Shown here piece after piece: positions 41,364 to 50,656 of a stretch of DNA of 64,000 bases. The notes below the pieces were generated by a model. It did no database searches. It saw only the letters and a list, made by a program, of their open reading frames with translations, and was not told where the DNA came from. This DNA comes from an uncultured Bacteroidales bacterium (GTDB taxonomy: Bacteria > Bacteroidota > Bacteroidia > Bacteroidales > UBA932): positions 1 through 64,000 of the forward strand of contig CAJONC010000019.1 of NCBI GenBank assembly GCA_905235675.1, written 5' to 3'. The position numbers and the translations under genes are program-made. Positions within the stretch are counted from its first letter, which is position 1; every line of letters starts with the position of its first letter.

Positions 41364-44300
41364 AAAAAGTTCTGCTCCTCGGATCCGGAGCTCTCAAGAT
41401 AGGACAGGCCGGAGAATTTGACTATAGCGGCAGCCAGGCCCTCAAAGCCCTCAGGGAAGAGGGCGTGGAGACGGTGCTGCTAAATCCCAATATCGCCACC
41501 GTGCAGACCTCGGAAGGCTCTGCCGACAAAATTTACTTCCTTCCCGTGACGCCGGAATACGCCACCAGGGTGATAGAAAAAGAGCGTCCCGATGGTATAC
41601 TCCTTTCGTTCGGAGGCCAGACTGCGCTGAATTGCGGCGTTGAGCTCTACCGCAGCGGAGTATTGGACAAATACGGCGTGCAGGTGCTCGGAACCCCTGT
41701 CCGGACCATAGAAGATACCGAAGACCGCGAGCGTTTCGTGGCCCGTCTGGACGAGATAGGGGTGAAGACCATCAGTTCCCATCCCGCCTCCGACAAGGCT
41801 GAAGCCCTGGCGGCGGCAAACAGCCTGGGTTATCCTGTGATAGTCCGTGCCGCCTATGCACTCGGAGGACTCGGTTCCGGTTTTGCGTCCAACGACGAAG
41901 AACTGTCAGAGCTCTGCGACAAAGCCTTCTCCTTCTCCCCGCAGGTACTGGTGGAGAAGAGCCTGAAGGGATGGAAGGAAATAGAATACGAGGTGGTGCG
42001 CGACTGCTATGGCAACAGCGTCACCATCTGCAATATGGAAAATTTCGACCCTCTCGGGATACATACCGGCGAAAGCATAGTTGTGGCCCCTTCGCAGACG
42101 CTCTCCAACAAGGATTACCATTATCTGCGCGAGCTGTCGCTTCGCATCGTGGGACATCTCGGAATAGTGGGAGAATGCAATGTCCAGTATGCCTACGACC
42201 CCGATTCCACCGACTACCGCGTGATAGAGGTGAACGCCCGCCTGAGCCGTTCTTCGGCCCTTGCATCCAAGGCTACCGGATATCCTCTCGCCGCAGTGGC
42301 GGCCAAGCTCAGCCTGGGTTACGGCCTCTTCGACCTTACCAACCCTGTGACCGGCAGCACCCCTGCCTTCTTTGAACCCGCACTCGACTACATCGTATGC
42401 AAGATTCCCCGCTGGGATCTGGGCAAATTCACCGGCGTGTCGCACAAGATAGGTACCGGAATGAAGTCGGTGGGTGAAGTGATGGCGATAGGACGCAGTT
42501 TCGAGGAAGCCATACAGAAGGGCCTGCGCATGATAGGCCAGGGAAGCAAGGGCTTCATCGGAAATGCACCCTATGAAGGAGATATAGTAAGTGCGCTTGA
42601 AGAGCCGACCGACAGGCGCATCTTCATAGTCGCGGACGCCTTGCAGAGGGGGATGAGCACCGAAGAAATTCACGCCCATACCGGAATCGACCTCTGGTTC
42701 CTCGACAAACTTGCGGGTATTTGCGAGACCGCAAAGGAACTCTCTGCGGTGAAGTCTCCGGCTGCTCCGGACCCCGAACTGCTGCTCAAGGCGAAACGCC
42801 AGGGATTCTCCGACCTTCAGATAGCGGAGGCTACCGGAAGCAGCGAGGATGCTGTAAGGGCGTACCGCAAGTCATTGGGCATCAGGCCGGTAGTAAAGCA
42901 GATAGATACCCTCGCGGCGGAATTCCCCGCAGTGACGAATTACCTTTATCTGACTTATAACGGCAGCGAAAATGACATTCCTTCACAGTCGGACGGCAAA
43001 TCGGTGATCGTGCTCGGATCGGGTGCCTACCGCATAGGCAGTTCCGTGGAATTCGACTGGTGTTCAGTGACTTCGCTGAATGAAGTGAAGCGCAACGGCT
43101 GGAGGGGAGTGATGATAAATTACAATCCGGAAACCGTTTCCACCGACTATGACAGCTGCGACCGCCTCTATTTCGAGGAACTCAGTTTCGAAAGGGTGAT
43201 GGATATCATCGATGTGGAGAATCCTCACGGAGTGATAGTTTCCGTAGGCGGGCAGATTCCCAACAATCTCGCCCTCCGCCTGCACGAAAACAGAATTCCC
43301 ATACTCGGCACCTCTGCCATAGATATAGACAGGGCGGAAGACCGTCACAAGTTCTCGGCTGTCGTGGACGCCCTCGGGGTGGACCAGCCTGAATGGACTG
43401 AAGTCACCGATCTGGCGGGAGTTGAGGAATTTATCGACAGGGTGGGCTATCCGGTGCTCGTCAGGCCTTCCTATGTGCTTTCCGGCGCCGCAATGAATGT
43501 ATGCTACGACAGCAGCAAGCTTGAAGAAGTGCTTTCCAAGGCGGCTGAAGTGTCGCAGGAGCATCCCGTAGTGCTGAGCAAATTCATCTCCAAGTGCAAG
43601 GAGGTGGAATTCGACGCAGTTGCTGACGGAGGAAAGATCCTGGCCTATGCAATCTCGGAGCATGTGGAATTCGCGGGGGTGCATTCCGGGGATGCCACGA
43701 TAGTGTTCCCCGCCCAGAAACTCTACGTCGAGACGGTGCGCAGGATCAAAAAGTCCGCGGAAAAAGTCGCGGCGGAGCTTCATATAACCGGTCCCTTCAA
43801 CATCCAGTTCCTCGCCAAGGAAAATGCGGTGAAGGTCATAGAGTGCAACCTGCGTGCATCGCGAAGCTTCCCCTTCGTGTCCAAAGTGCTTAAAATCAAC
43901 TTTATAGAGCTTGCCACAAGGGCTATGCTCGGACTTCATCCAAGTGCCCCGCAGGTGGACCTGTTCGACCTTCCCTATGTAGGGGTGAAGGCTTCGCAGT
44001 TCTCGTTTGCAAGGCTCCAGGGGGCGGATCCCCTGCACGGAGTGGACATGGCTTCGACCGGAGAGGCCGCATGCCTGGCGACGGAGGTGGACGATGCGGT
44101 GCTGAAGGCTCTTGAGGCGGTGGGAAATGAAGTGAAGGGCAGGAAAGTGCTGATATCGTCCGGCAACGCCATACAGAAGGCGGAACTGCTGCCTGCCTGC
44201 CGGCTTCTTGCTGAGAACGGATATGAGATTTATGCGACCGAAGGCAGCTGGAGGTATCTGTACGAAAACGGAATAGCCACAAAGATGGCCCTGTGGCCTT

Positions 44301-44560
44301 CGGAAAACGAAAACAAAGTGATGTTGGGGACCTTCCCCCAGGCCCTCGACCTTATCCGTTCACACGAAGTGGATATGGTTATCAATATCCCGAAGAACTT
44401 CTCCGAGCAGGAACTCAAGGCCGGATATATCATCCGCCGTACGGCCGTAGACAGCAATGTACCCCTGTTTACCGACATCAGGCTTGCATCTGCATTCATA
44501 CGTTCATTATGCTCCCTGGACCGTTCAGAGCTTGAGATAAAGTCCTGGGACGAATACTGA
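41360..44560 (+). CDS. carB: Carbamoyl-phosphate synthase large subunit
   Basis: A 1066-aa synthetase of the usual length with two ATP-grasp halves (about 1-400, starting KKVLLLGSGALKIGQAGEFDYSGSQA, and about 545-930, starting KSVIVLGSGAYRIGSSVEFDWCSV) and a C-terminal MGS-type regulatory domain (GRKVLISSGNAIQKAELLPACRLL ... MVINIPKN). It makes carbamoyl phosphate from bicarbonate, ammonia and two ATP. The argR operon begins 73 bp later with its own regulated promoter. Confidence 0.97.
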   Translation: MKKVLLLGSGALKIGQAGEFDYSGSQALKALREEGVETVLLNPNIATVQTSEGSADKIYFLPVTPEYATRVIEKERPDGILLSFGGQTALNCGVELYRSGVLDKYGVQVLGTPVRTIEDTEDRERFVARLDEIGVKTISSHPASDKAEALAAANSLGYPVIVRAAYALGGLGSGFASNDEELSELCDKAFSFSPQVLVEKSLKGWKEIEYEVVRDCYGNSVTICNMENFDPLGIHTGESIVVAPSQTLSNKDYHYLRELSLRIVGHLGIVGECNVQYAYDPDSTDYRVIEVNARLSRSSALASKATGYPLAAVAAKLSLGYGLFDLTNPVTGSTPAFFEPALDYIVCKIPRWDLGKFTGVSHKIGTGMKSVGEVMAIGRSFEEAIQKGLRMIGQGSKGFIGNAPYEGDIVSALEEPTDRRIFIVADALQRGMSTEEIHAHTGIDLWFLDKLAGICETAKELSAVKSPAAPDPELLLKAKRQGFSDLQIAEATGSSEDAVRAYRKSLGIRPVVKQIDTLAAEFPAVTNYLYLTYNGSENDIPSQSDGKSVIVLGSGAYRIGSSVEFDWCSVTSLNEVKRNGWRGVMINYNPETVSTDYDSCDRLYFEELSFERVMDIIDVENPHGVIVSVGGQIPNNLALRLHENRIPILGTSAIDIDRAEDRHKFSAVVDALGVDQPEWTEVTDLAGVEEFIDRVGYPVLVRPSYVLSGAAMNVCYDSSKLEEVLSKAAEVSQEHPVVLSKFISKCKEVEFDAVADGGKILAYAISEHVEFAGVHSGDATIVFPAQKLYVETVRRIKKSAEKVAAELHITGPFNIQFLAKENAVKVIECNLRASRSFPFVSKVLKINFIELATRAMLGLHPSAPQVDLFDLPYVGVKASQFSFARLQGADPLHGVDMASTGEAACLATEVDDAVLKALEAVGNEVKGRKVLISSGNAIQKAELLPACRLLAENGYEIYATEGSWRYLYENGIATKMALWPSENENKVMLGTFPQALDLIRSHEVDMVINIPKNFSEQELKAGYIIRRTAVDSNVPLFTDIRLASAFIRSLCSLDRSELEIKSWDEY

Positions 44561-44562
44561 CA

Positions 44563-44576
44563 TGTATAATTATTCA
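44563..44576. promoter_or_regulatory. ARG box 1 (ArgR operator)
   Basis: TGTATAATTATTCA matches the TnAATwwwwATTnA consensus with one mismatch. It lies directly upstream of the argR -33 box and 30 bp (centre to centre) from ARG box 2. Confidence 0.6.
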
Positions 44577-44582
44577 GAAATA

Positions 44583-44614
44583 TTTGCATTTTTGAATAAT
44601 TATTAATTACTTTG
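44583..44614 (+). promoter_or_regulatory. Promoter of the argR-arg operon
   Basis: TTTG (44583-44586), 20-nt spacer, TTACTTTG (44607-44614; one mismatch to TAnnTTTG). The leader is about 12-15 nt. The spacer contains ARG box 2. Confidence 0.6.
44593..44606. promoter_or_regulatory. ARG box 2 (ArgR operator) inside the promoter spacer
   Basis: TGAATAATTATTAA fits every fixed position of TnAATwwwwATTnA. Located between the -33 and -7 elements, it would block sigma binding when occupied. Confidence 0.65.
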
Positions 44615-44633
44615 CATCGTTAGTTATTAGATA

Positions 44634-45095
44634 ATGGATAAAAAATCAAGACAGCGGATAATCCGTGACGTCATCTCGAAGGAAGCAATCCAGAGTCAGG
44701 AAGAACTCCAGGCAAGGGTTGCCTCCTTTGGCGTTGCCGCCACCCAGGCAACACTGTCGCGGGACCTCAAGGAACTTGGGGTTACCAAGCAGCATCTGCC
44801 AGGAACGGGCTATAAATATGTATTGAACAAAAGTGTGAACAACGGCGGAACCGGAGGCGTTTCGGGGGTGGTAAGCATAGAATTTCTCGGCACCCAGGCC
44901 GTCATCCGCACAATTCCCGGTTATGCGGGCGCCGTCGCGTCGCAGATTGATGCTGCCGCCCTCAGGGAAGTCGCCGGAACCATCGCGGGCGACGACACGG
45001 TTCTCCTGATGCTGCGTCCGTCGTACAAAAAAGCAGGGGTGCTGCACAGCCTTGCATCCGTAATTCCCGATATTGAAGTCAAAGTTTTGGAATAA
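44634..45095 (+). CDS. argR: Arginine repressor
   Basis: A 153-aa regulator. The N-terminal winged helix (KKSRQRIIRDVISKEAIQSQEELQARV ... VTQATLSRDLKELGVTK-like: AATQATLSRDLKELGVTK) contains the ArgR SR-type recognition helix, and the C-terminal domain (GYAGAVASQIDAAALREVAGTIAGDDTVLLML) forms the arginine-binding hexamer core (GTIAGDDT). It should repress the downstream arginine genes, and its own promoter carries two ARG boxes, implying autoregulation. The GNAT-argG start lies 4 nt after its stop. Confidence 0.93.
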   Translation: MDKKSRQRIIRDVISKEAIQSQEELQARVASFGVAATQATLSRDLKELGVTKQHLPGTGYKYVLNKSVNNGGTGGVSGVVSIEFLGTQAVIRTIPGYAGAVASQIDAAALREVAGTIAGDDTVLLMLRPSYKKAGVLHSLASVIPDIEVKVLE

Positions 45096-45099
45096 AGAT

Positions 45100-46875
45100 A
45101 TGAATAATGTTACAGTTTCGGTAGCTACCGAAGAACACCTCAAGTATGTAGAAGAGATTCTGAAAACCATTGAAGATGCCGCCCGCGTCCGCGGAACGGG
45201 TATAGCCCGCCGCCGCAGCGAATATGTGGAAAGCAAGATCAAGGAAGGGAAAGCCATCATCGCCATGGACGGCGACAAGTTCGTGGGTTTCTGCTACATA
45301 GAATGCTGGGAGAATGAGAGTTTCGTGGCTAATTCCGGCCTTATAGTAAAGGAGGAATACCGCGGACAGGGTATAGCCAAACGCATCAAGAAGGCTGCTT
45401 TCGAACTTTCGGAACAGAAATTCCCCGGTGCGAAGATTTTCGGCCTTACCACCGGAGCCGCGGTGATGAAGATAAATACCGAACTCGGATACCATCCCGT
45501 CACCTTCGCCGACCTTACCACCGACCCCAAGTTCTGGAAGGGCTGCGAGAGCTGCGTGAACTACGACATACTCTGCCGCAACAATTTCACCCGCTGCCTC
45601 TGCACCGGAATGCTCTACGACCCCGCGAAGCACGGTACGGACGCAAAGACTGCGGACGGCAAGAAGAAGAAGGTCGTAGTGGCATTCAGCGGCGGCCTGG
45701 ACACTTCCTTTACCGTAATGTACCTTACCCGCCAGGGCTATGAAGTGTATGCCGCCTGCGCCAATACAGGAGGTTTCTCCGAAGAGCAGCTGAAGACCAA
45801 CGAGGAGAACGCCTACAAGCTGGGCGCAGTCAAATACGTGACCCTCGACGTCACTGAGGAGTATTACGAAAAGAGCATCAGGTACATGGTGTACGGAAAT
45901 GTGCTCCGCAATGGCACTTATCCCATCTCCGTCTCGTCCGAACGCATCTTCCAGGCCCTCGCGATCGCCCGCTACGCCAAGAAGATAGGGGCGGATGCTA
46001 TCGCCCACGGATCCACCGGCGCCGGCAACGACCAGGTGCGCTTCGACATGACCTTCCTCGTGGCGGCCCCCGGCATAGAAATCATCACGCTTACCCGCGA
46101 CCTGGCTCTCAGCCGTGAATTCGAGGTGGATTACCTGAACAACCACGGCTTCCCCGCCGACTTCAAGAAACTCAAGTATTCCTATAATATAGGCCTCTGG
46201 GGCACCTCCATCTGCGGAGGCGAGATCCTGGATTCAACCCGGGGCCTGCCCGAAAGCGCCTACCTCAAGCAGGTGGTGAAGGAGGGGAGCGAGACCATCT
46301 CCCTGCACTTCGAAAAGGGCGTGCTCGACGGCGTGAACGGAGAGAAATTCACTGACGGCCCCGCCGCCGTCCGCAAGGTTGAGGAGATAGCTTCGGCCTA
46401 CGGAATAGGACGCGACATGCACGTGGGCGACACCATCATAGGCATCAAGGGAAGGGTAGGCTTCGAAGCCGCCGCTCCCATGCTAATCATAGCCGCGCAC
46501 AAGTTCCTTGAGAAATTCACCCTCAGCAAGTGGCAGCAGTACTGGAAAGACCAGGTGGCAAACTGGTACGGGATGTTCCTGCACGAGAGCCAGTATCTCG
46601 AGCCCGTGATGCGCGACATAGAGGCCATGCTCGAAAGCAGCCAGCGCAACGTTACCGGAACCGTCACAATGCTGCTGCGTCCCTACGGCTTCGAGACCAT
46701 AGGTGTCGACAGCCCCAACGACCTTGTGAAGAACAAGCTGGGCGAGTACGGAGAGATGCAGAAAGGCTGGACTTCGGAAGATGCCAAGGGCTTTATCAAG
46801 GTGACTTCGACGCCTTTGCGCGCGTATTACCTTGCCCATCCGGAAGAAGCCGAAGAACTCGAGAAGGAAATATGA
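45100..46875 (+). CDS. argG: GNAT N-acyltransferase fused to argininosuccinate synthase
   Basis: One 591-aa frame joins two enzymes. Residues 1-~185 are a GNAT acyltransferase (SGLIVKEEYRGQGIAKRIKKAAFEL acetyl-CoA loop) ending in a Cys-rich tail (CESCVNYDILCRNNFTRCLCTGML). From ~190 comes argininosuccinate synthase: ATP PP-loop VVVAFSGGLDTSFTVMYL, GSTGAGNDQVRFDM, ending in ordinary ArgG-like sequence. ArgG joins citrulline and aspartate; in Bacteroidetes the GNAT is normally a separate gene just upstream and may supply the missing N-acylglutamate synthase step, as no argA or argJ occurs here. The ATG at 45100 follows argR by 4 nt; the longer track start lies inside argR. The stop overlaps argC by 4 bp. 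Confidence 0.92.
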   Translation: MNNVTVSVATEEHLKYVEEILKTIEDAARVRGTGIARRRSEYVESKIKEGKAIIAMDGDKFVGFCYIECWENESFVANSGLIVKEEYRGQGIAKRIKKAAFELSEQKFPGAKIFGLTTGAAVMKINTELGYHPVTFADLTTDPKFWKGCESCVNYDILCRNNFTRCLCTGMLYDPAKHGTDAKTADGKKKKVVVAFSGGLDTSFTVMYLTRQGYEVYAACANTGGFSEEQLKTNEENAYKLGAVKYVTLDVTEEYYEKSIRYMVYGNVLRNGTYPISVSSERIFQALAIARYAKKIGADAIAHGSTGAGNDQVRFDMTFLVAAPGIEIITLTRDLALSREFEVDYLNNHGFPADFKKLKYSYNIGLWGTSICGGEILDSTRGLPESAYLKQVVKEGSETISLHFEKGVLDGVNGEKFTDGPAAVRKVEEIASAYGIGRDMHVGDTIIGIKGRVGFEAAAPMLIIAAHKFLEKFTLSKWQQYWKDQVANWYGMFLHESQYLEPVMRDIEAMLESSQRNVTGTVTMLLRPYGFETIGVDSPNDLVKNKLGEYGEMQKGWTSEDAKGFIKVTSTPLRAYYLAHPEEAEELEKEI

Positions 46876-47837
46876 TAAGGGTAGGAATAATAGGTGCAGC
46901 CGGATATACGGCAGGGGAGCTGATAAGGATTCTTGTCAACCATCCCGAGGCTGAAATCGTGTTCGCGCAGAGTGCAAGCCATGCGGGAGAACCTGTATGG
47001 ACGGCACATGCCGACCTTTTCGGAGATACGGAGCTCCGCTTCAGCGAGGATTCTCCGGTGAACGATGCCGACGTGGTGTTCCTGTGCTCCGGACACGGAA
47101 AATCCAGGGAAGTCCTCGCATCCTTCCCTGAAGGCTACGATGGCTGCATAATAGACCTCAGCAACGATTTCCGCCTTGCTGCGGACGCCGGAGACTTTGT
47201 GTATGCCCTTCCGGAGGCCTTCCGCAGCAGGATCAGGGGCGCCAGGCATCTTGCCAACCCAGGATGCTTCGCAACCGCCATCCAGCTTGCCCTGCTTCCC
47301 GCGGCAAAGGCCGACCTGCTCTCCGAAATTCACGTAACCGGCATAACCGGTTCCACCGGAGCCGGACAGAAGCCCTCCGAAACCACGCACTTCAGCTGGA
47401 GGGCGGACAACCTTTCCGTTTATAAACCCTTCACGCACCAGCACCTGGGCGAGATATGCGAAACCCTGCATAGCCTTGCCCCTTCTTGGGAAGGAGGCAT
47501 CAACTTCGTTCCGGTGAGGGGAGACTTCACCCGCGGAATCCTGGCTTCGGTGTATTTCGACTGCCCTGTGGATGAAGAGGCTGTCGTGCAGCTTTATAAA
47601 GATTACTACAAGGATGAGCCGTTCACCTTCGTATATGACGGCAATCCCGACCTCAAGATGGCCGTAGGCACCAACAAAGCCCTGCTGAGCGTCCGCAAAT
47701 ACGGAAGCAAAGTGCATGTGGTGAGCATCATAGACAATCTCATCAAAGGGGCTTCCGGCCAGGCGGTGCAGAATATGAACATACTCTTCGGCCTCCCCGA
47801 GGATACGGGACTCAGGCTGAAGGCGGACAGATGGTAA
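46872..47837 (+). CDS. argC: N-acetyl(succinyl)-gamma-glutamyl-phosphate reductase
   Basis: A 321-aa NADPH-dependent reductase of the third arginine step. It has the N-terminal dinucleotide fold RVGIIGAAGYTAGELIRIL and the catalytic Cys in HLANPGCFATAIQLALLP, plus GITGSTGAGQKPSETTHFSWR and HQHLGEI. The track start at 46530 is inside argG in another frame; the ATG at 46872 overlaps the argG stop (ATGA). The next gene, argD, follows after 3 nt. The acyl group on the substrate is probably succinyl, judging by the ArgF' type. Confidence 0.95.
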   Translation: MIRVGIIGAAGYTAGELIRILVNHPEAEIVFAQSASHAGEPVWTAHADLFGDTELRFSEDSPVNDADVVFLCSGHGKSREVLASFPEGYDGCIIDLSNDFRLAADAGDFVYALPEAFRSRIRGARHLANPGCFATAIQLALLPAAKADLLSEIHVTGITGSTGAGQKPSETTHFSWRADNLSVYKPFTHQHLGEICETLHSLAPSWEGGINFVPVRGDFTRGILASVYFDCPVDEEAVVQLYKDYYKDEPFTFVYDGNPDLKMAVGTNKALLSVRKYGSKVHVVSIIDNLIKGASGQAVQNMNILFGLPEDTGLRLKADRW

Positions 47838-47840
47838 ATT

Positions 47841-48962
47841 ATGGAACTTTTCGACGTATATTCCCTTTTTGACGTAACCCCGGTAAAGGCCTCCGGCTGC
47901 ACTGTATGGGACGACAAAGGCACTCAGTACCTTGACCTTTACGGCGGGCACGCGGTGATATCCGTGGGGCACTGCCATCCGAAATACGTGGCCGCGCTTA
48001 CCGAACAGGCGGGCAAAATTGGATTCTACTCCAACTCTGTGAAAAATCCGCTCCAGGTGGAACTTGCGCACAAGCTCGGCAAGGCGTCCGGCTACGACGA
48101 TTATTTCCTCTTCCTGGACAATTCAGGGGCCGAGTCCAACGAGAACGCCCTAAAGATGGCGTCTTTCCATACCGGAAAAGACCGTATTATCGCTTTCCGC
48201 AAGAGTTTTCACGGGCGCACTTCCGGTGCAGTGGCGGCCACCGACAATCCCTCCATAGTATCTCCCTTCAACGCCGTGCACAAGGTTACTTTCTGCGATC
48301 TGAACGATGCTGAAGGAGTTGAGGAAGAACTCGCCAAAGGCGACGTGGCGGGAGTTATAATCGAAGGAATCCAGGGATGCGGAGGCATCAACATTCCTTC
48401 GGAGGAGTTCATGAAGGACCTCCGCGCCCTGTGCAGCTGCTATGGCGCCGTGCTGATTCTCGACGAGGTGCAGAGCGGATACGGGCGCACGGGCAGATTC
48501 TTCGCCCACCAGTGGACAGGCATACGTCCCGACATCATCACTATGGGAAAGGGCATAGCCAACGGTTTCCCCTGCGGAGGAATCCTGCTTTCTCCAGAAT
48601 TTGAAGCGGTAAAAGGCAGGCTTGGCACCACTTTCGGCGGAAATTACCTTGCAATGGCCGCGGCAAATGCCGTGCTCGATATCATAGAAGAGGAAAATCT
48701 GGTGCAGAACGCCTTCGAGACAGGGGAGTATCTCCGCAGCAACATTCCCTCTTCTCCCCTGATAAAGGAAGTCCGCGGAAGGGGACTGATGCTCGGTATC
48801 GAATTCAACTGCGACATCTCCCTCATCCGCAGGAGCCTGCTCTACGACAGGCACATTTTCACTGGAGTTGCCGGAAAGACCATCATACGCCTTCTGGCGC
48901 CCCTCTGCCTCAGCAAGGAGGAAGCGGGGATATTCATAAATGCATTGAAAGAACTGATATGA
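47841..48962 (+). CDS. argD: Acetylornithine/succinylornithine aminotransferase
   Basis: A 373-aa class-III PLP aminotransferase forming N-acylornithine from the semialdehyde with glutamate as donor. Motifs: LDLYGGHAVISVGHCHP, NSGAESNENALKMA, FRKSFHGRT, the PLP Asp in LILDEVQSGYGRTG and the Schiff-base Lys in ITMGKGIANGFPCGG. It overlaps argF' by 4 bp. It is slightly shorter than E. coli ArgD (about 406 aa), with no missing catalytic motif. Confidence 0.94.
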   Translation: MELFDVYSLFDVTPVKASGCTVWDDKGTQYLDLYGGHAVISVGHCHPKYVAALTEQAGKIGFYSNSVKNPLQVELAHKLGKASGYDDYFLFLDNSGAESNENALKMASFHTGKDRIIAFRKSFHGRTSGAVAATDNPSIVSPFNAVHKVTFCDLNDAEGVEEELAKGDVAGVIIEGIQGCGGINIPSEEFMKDLRALCSCYGAVLILDEVQSGYGRTGRFFAHQWTGIRPDIITMGKGIANGFPCGGILLSPEFEAVKGRLGTTFGGNYLAMAAANAVLDIIEEENLVQNAFETGEYLRSNIPSSPLIKEVRGRGLMLGIEFNCDISLIRRSLLYDRHIFTGVAGKTIIRLLAPLCLSKEEAGIFINALKELI

Positions 48963-49906
48963 AATCATTTTTCCACGTCAGCGACATAGGCCCCCTCGAC
49001 GCAGCCCTGAAAGAAGCCCTCGAAGTGAAGGCCAACCCCTTTGGATGGAAGCACTTGGGGGAGAACAAGACCATTATCCTCGTATTCTTCAACAGCAGCC
49101 TGCGTACGCGCCTGAGCAGCCAGAAAGCCGCCCTTAACCTCGGCATGAACCCCATAGTGCTCAACGTCAACGGCGACAGCTGGAAGCTCGAAACGGAGCT
49201 CGGTGTCGTCATGGACGGCGACAGGAGCGAACATCTCCGCGAGGCCATACCGGTTATAGGAAGCTATTGCGACATTATAGGCGTGCGCTCTTTCGCGGGG
49301 CTCACCGACAAGGAATTCGACTATGCCGAAACCGTTCTTCAGCAGTTCGTGGAGTACTCCGGCAAGCCGGTGATAAGCCTGGAATCCGCCACTGTGCATC
49401 CCTGCCAGGCCTTCGCTGACCTTATCACCATCGAGGAATACCGCAGGACGAAGCGCCCCAAGGTGGTTCTGACCTGGGCACCCCATCCCCGCGCCCTTCC
49501 GCAGGCTGTTCCCAACTCTTTCGCGGAATGGATGAATGCTGCGGACGTGGACCTGGTGATTGCCCAGCCCGAGGGTTACGAACTCGATCCGCAGTTCGCG
49601 GGTAACGCCAGGATTGAATACGACCAGATGAAGGCCCTGGAAGGCGCGGATTTCGTGTATGCAAAGAACTGGTCTTCGGTAAAAGACTATGGCAAAGTGC
49701 TTTGCAAGGATACTTCCTGGACGGTCGATGCTGCCCACATGGCTGTCACGAACGATGCTTACTTCATGCACTGCCTGCCTGTGAGGCGTAATGTGATTGT
49801 CAGCGACGAGGTGATAGATTCCCCGCGCAGCCTGGTGATTCCGGAAGCAGCCAACAGGGTGTTTTCGGCGCAGGTGGTAATGAAACGTATGCTTGAATCT
49901 TTATGA
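48959..49906 (+). CDS. argF': N-succinylornithine carbamoyltransferase
   Basis: A 315-aa transcarbamylase that uses carbamoyl phosphate from CarAB. The phosphate loop reads FFNSSLRTRLSSQ rather than the STRTR of ordinary ornithine transcarbamylases, HPCQAFADL binds carbamoyl phosphate, and the C-terminal HCLPVRRNVIVSDEVID is that of the Bacteroides SOTCase group. A Pro in EHLREAIPVIG sits in the loop where a Pro is known to favour succinylornithine and a Glu acetylornithine. The pathway therefore keeps the N-acyl group through citrulline and removes it with ArgE. It overlaps argB by 4 bp. Confidence 0.9.
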   Translation: MKSFFHVSDIGPLDAALKEALEVKANPFGWKHLGENKTIILVFFNSSLRTRLSSQKAALNLGMNPIVLNVNGDSWKLETELGVVMDGDRSEHLREAIPVIGSYCDIIGVRSFAGLTDKEFDYAETVLQQFVEYSGKPVISLESATVHPCQAFADLITIEEYRRTKRPKVVLTWAPHPRALPQAVPNSFAEWMNAADVDLVIAQPEGYELDPQFAGNARIEYDQMKALEGADFVYAKNWSSVKDYGKVLCKDTSWTVDAAHMAVTNDAYFMHCLPVRRNVIVSDEVIDSPRSLVIPEAANRVFSAQVVMKRMLESL

Positions 49907-50634
49907 AAAAGCTTGAAATAGTGAAAGTTGGCGGGGCCGTAGTGGAAGACACTGCGGCGCTGTCGGTTTTTTTGGACGGCTTCTGTGCGTCGCAGGGCCT
50001 GAAAATTCTGGTGCATGGGGGAGGGCGCAGCGCCACCGCCCTTGCAGGAAAGCTCGGGCTTGAGGTGAAGATGGTTGAGGGGAGGAGGATTACCGACGCT
50101 TCGATGCTGGAGGTGGTAACCATGGTCTATGGCGGCCTTGTGAACAAGAATATAGTGGCTCAGCTGCAGGCGCGCGGGGTGGACGCACTCGGGCTGACCG
50201 GCGCCGACCTTGCGAGCGTACGGGCTGTGAAGCGCCCTGCGGGGGAGATAGATTATGGTTTCGTGGGAGATGTCACGGGCGTTGCTGCGGATAGTATTGC
50301 AAAGCTGCTGGAAGATGGAATCGTTCCGGTTTTCGCCCCTCTGAGCTTCGACGGAACCACCCTTCTCAACACCAATGCGGATACCATCGCCGCATCGATT
50401 GCATCCGCCATGGCAGGCTCCTACGAAGTGAGCCTCAGGTACTGCTTCGAGAAGGAAGGAGTGCTGGATACTGAAGGCAGGGTGATACCTCGGATAAACG
50501 CCGCCGCTTTCGCGCGGATGAAGTCCTGCGGAACGGTTTCCGGAGGCATGATTCCCAAGATAGAGAATGCCCTTGCATCGATTTCCGAGGGCGTAAATGA
50601 AGTCTATATAGGAAGTACGCTGATTTGTGCCTGA
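49903..50634 (+). CDS. argB: N-acetyl(succinyl)glutamate kinase
   Basis: A 243-aa amino-acid kinase phosphorylating N-acylglutamate. It shows the Lys of IVKVGGAVV, the phosphate loop LVHGGGRSAT, the substrate-binding EGRRITDASMLEVV, and LLNTNADTIAASIA. It is a little shorter than most ArgB (about 258-300), missing the N-terminal helix that confers arginine feedback sensitivity in some species, so pathway control may rest on ArgR. Overlaps argF' by 4 bp. Confidence 0.92.
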   Translation: MKKLEIVKVGGAVVEDTAALSVFLDGFCASQGLKILVHGGGRSATALAGKLGLEVKMVEGRRITDASMLEVVTMVYGGLVNKNIVAQLQARGVDALGLTGADLASVRAVKRPAGEIDYGFVGDVTGVAADSIAKLLEDGIVPVFAPLSFDGTTLLNTNADTIAASIASAMAGSYEVSLRYCFEKEGVLDTEGRVIPRINAAAFARMKSCGTVSGGMIPKIENALASISEGVNEVYIGSTLICA

Positions 50635-50656
50635 AAAATGCGTATATTTGAAACCT

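Noticed and set aside
45079-46146. 355-aa ORF antisense to the GNAT-argG fusion
   Set aside because: Low-complexity Gly/Val/His-rich shadow; the plus-strand gene is certain.
46827-48071. 414-aa ORF antisense to argC/argD
   Set aside because: Crosses the start of one real gene and the end of another and shows no family motif.
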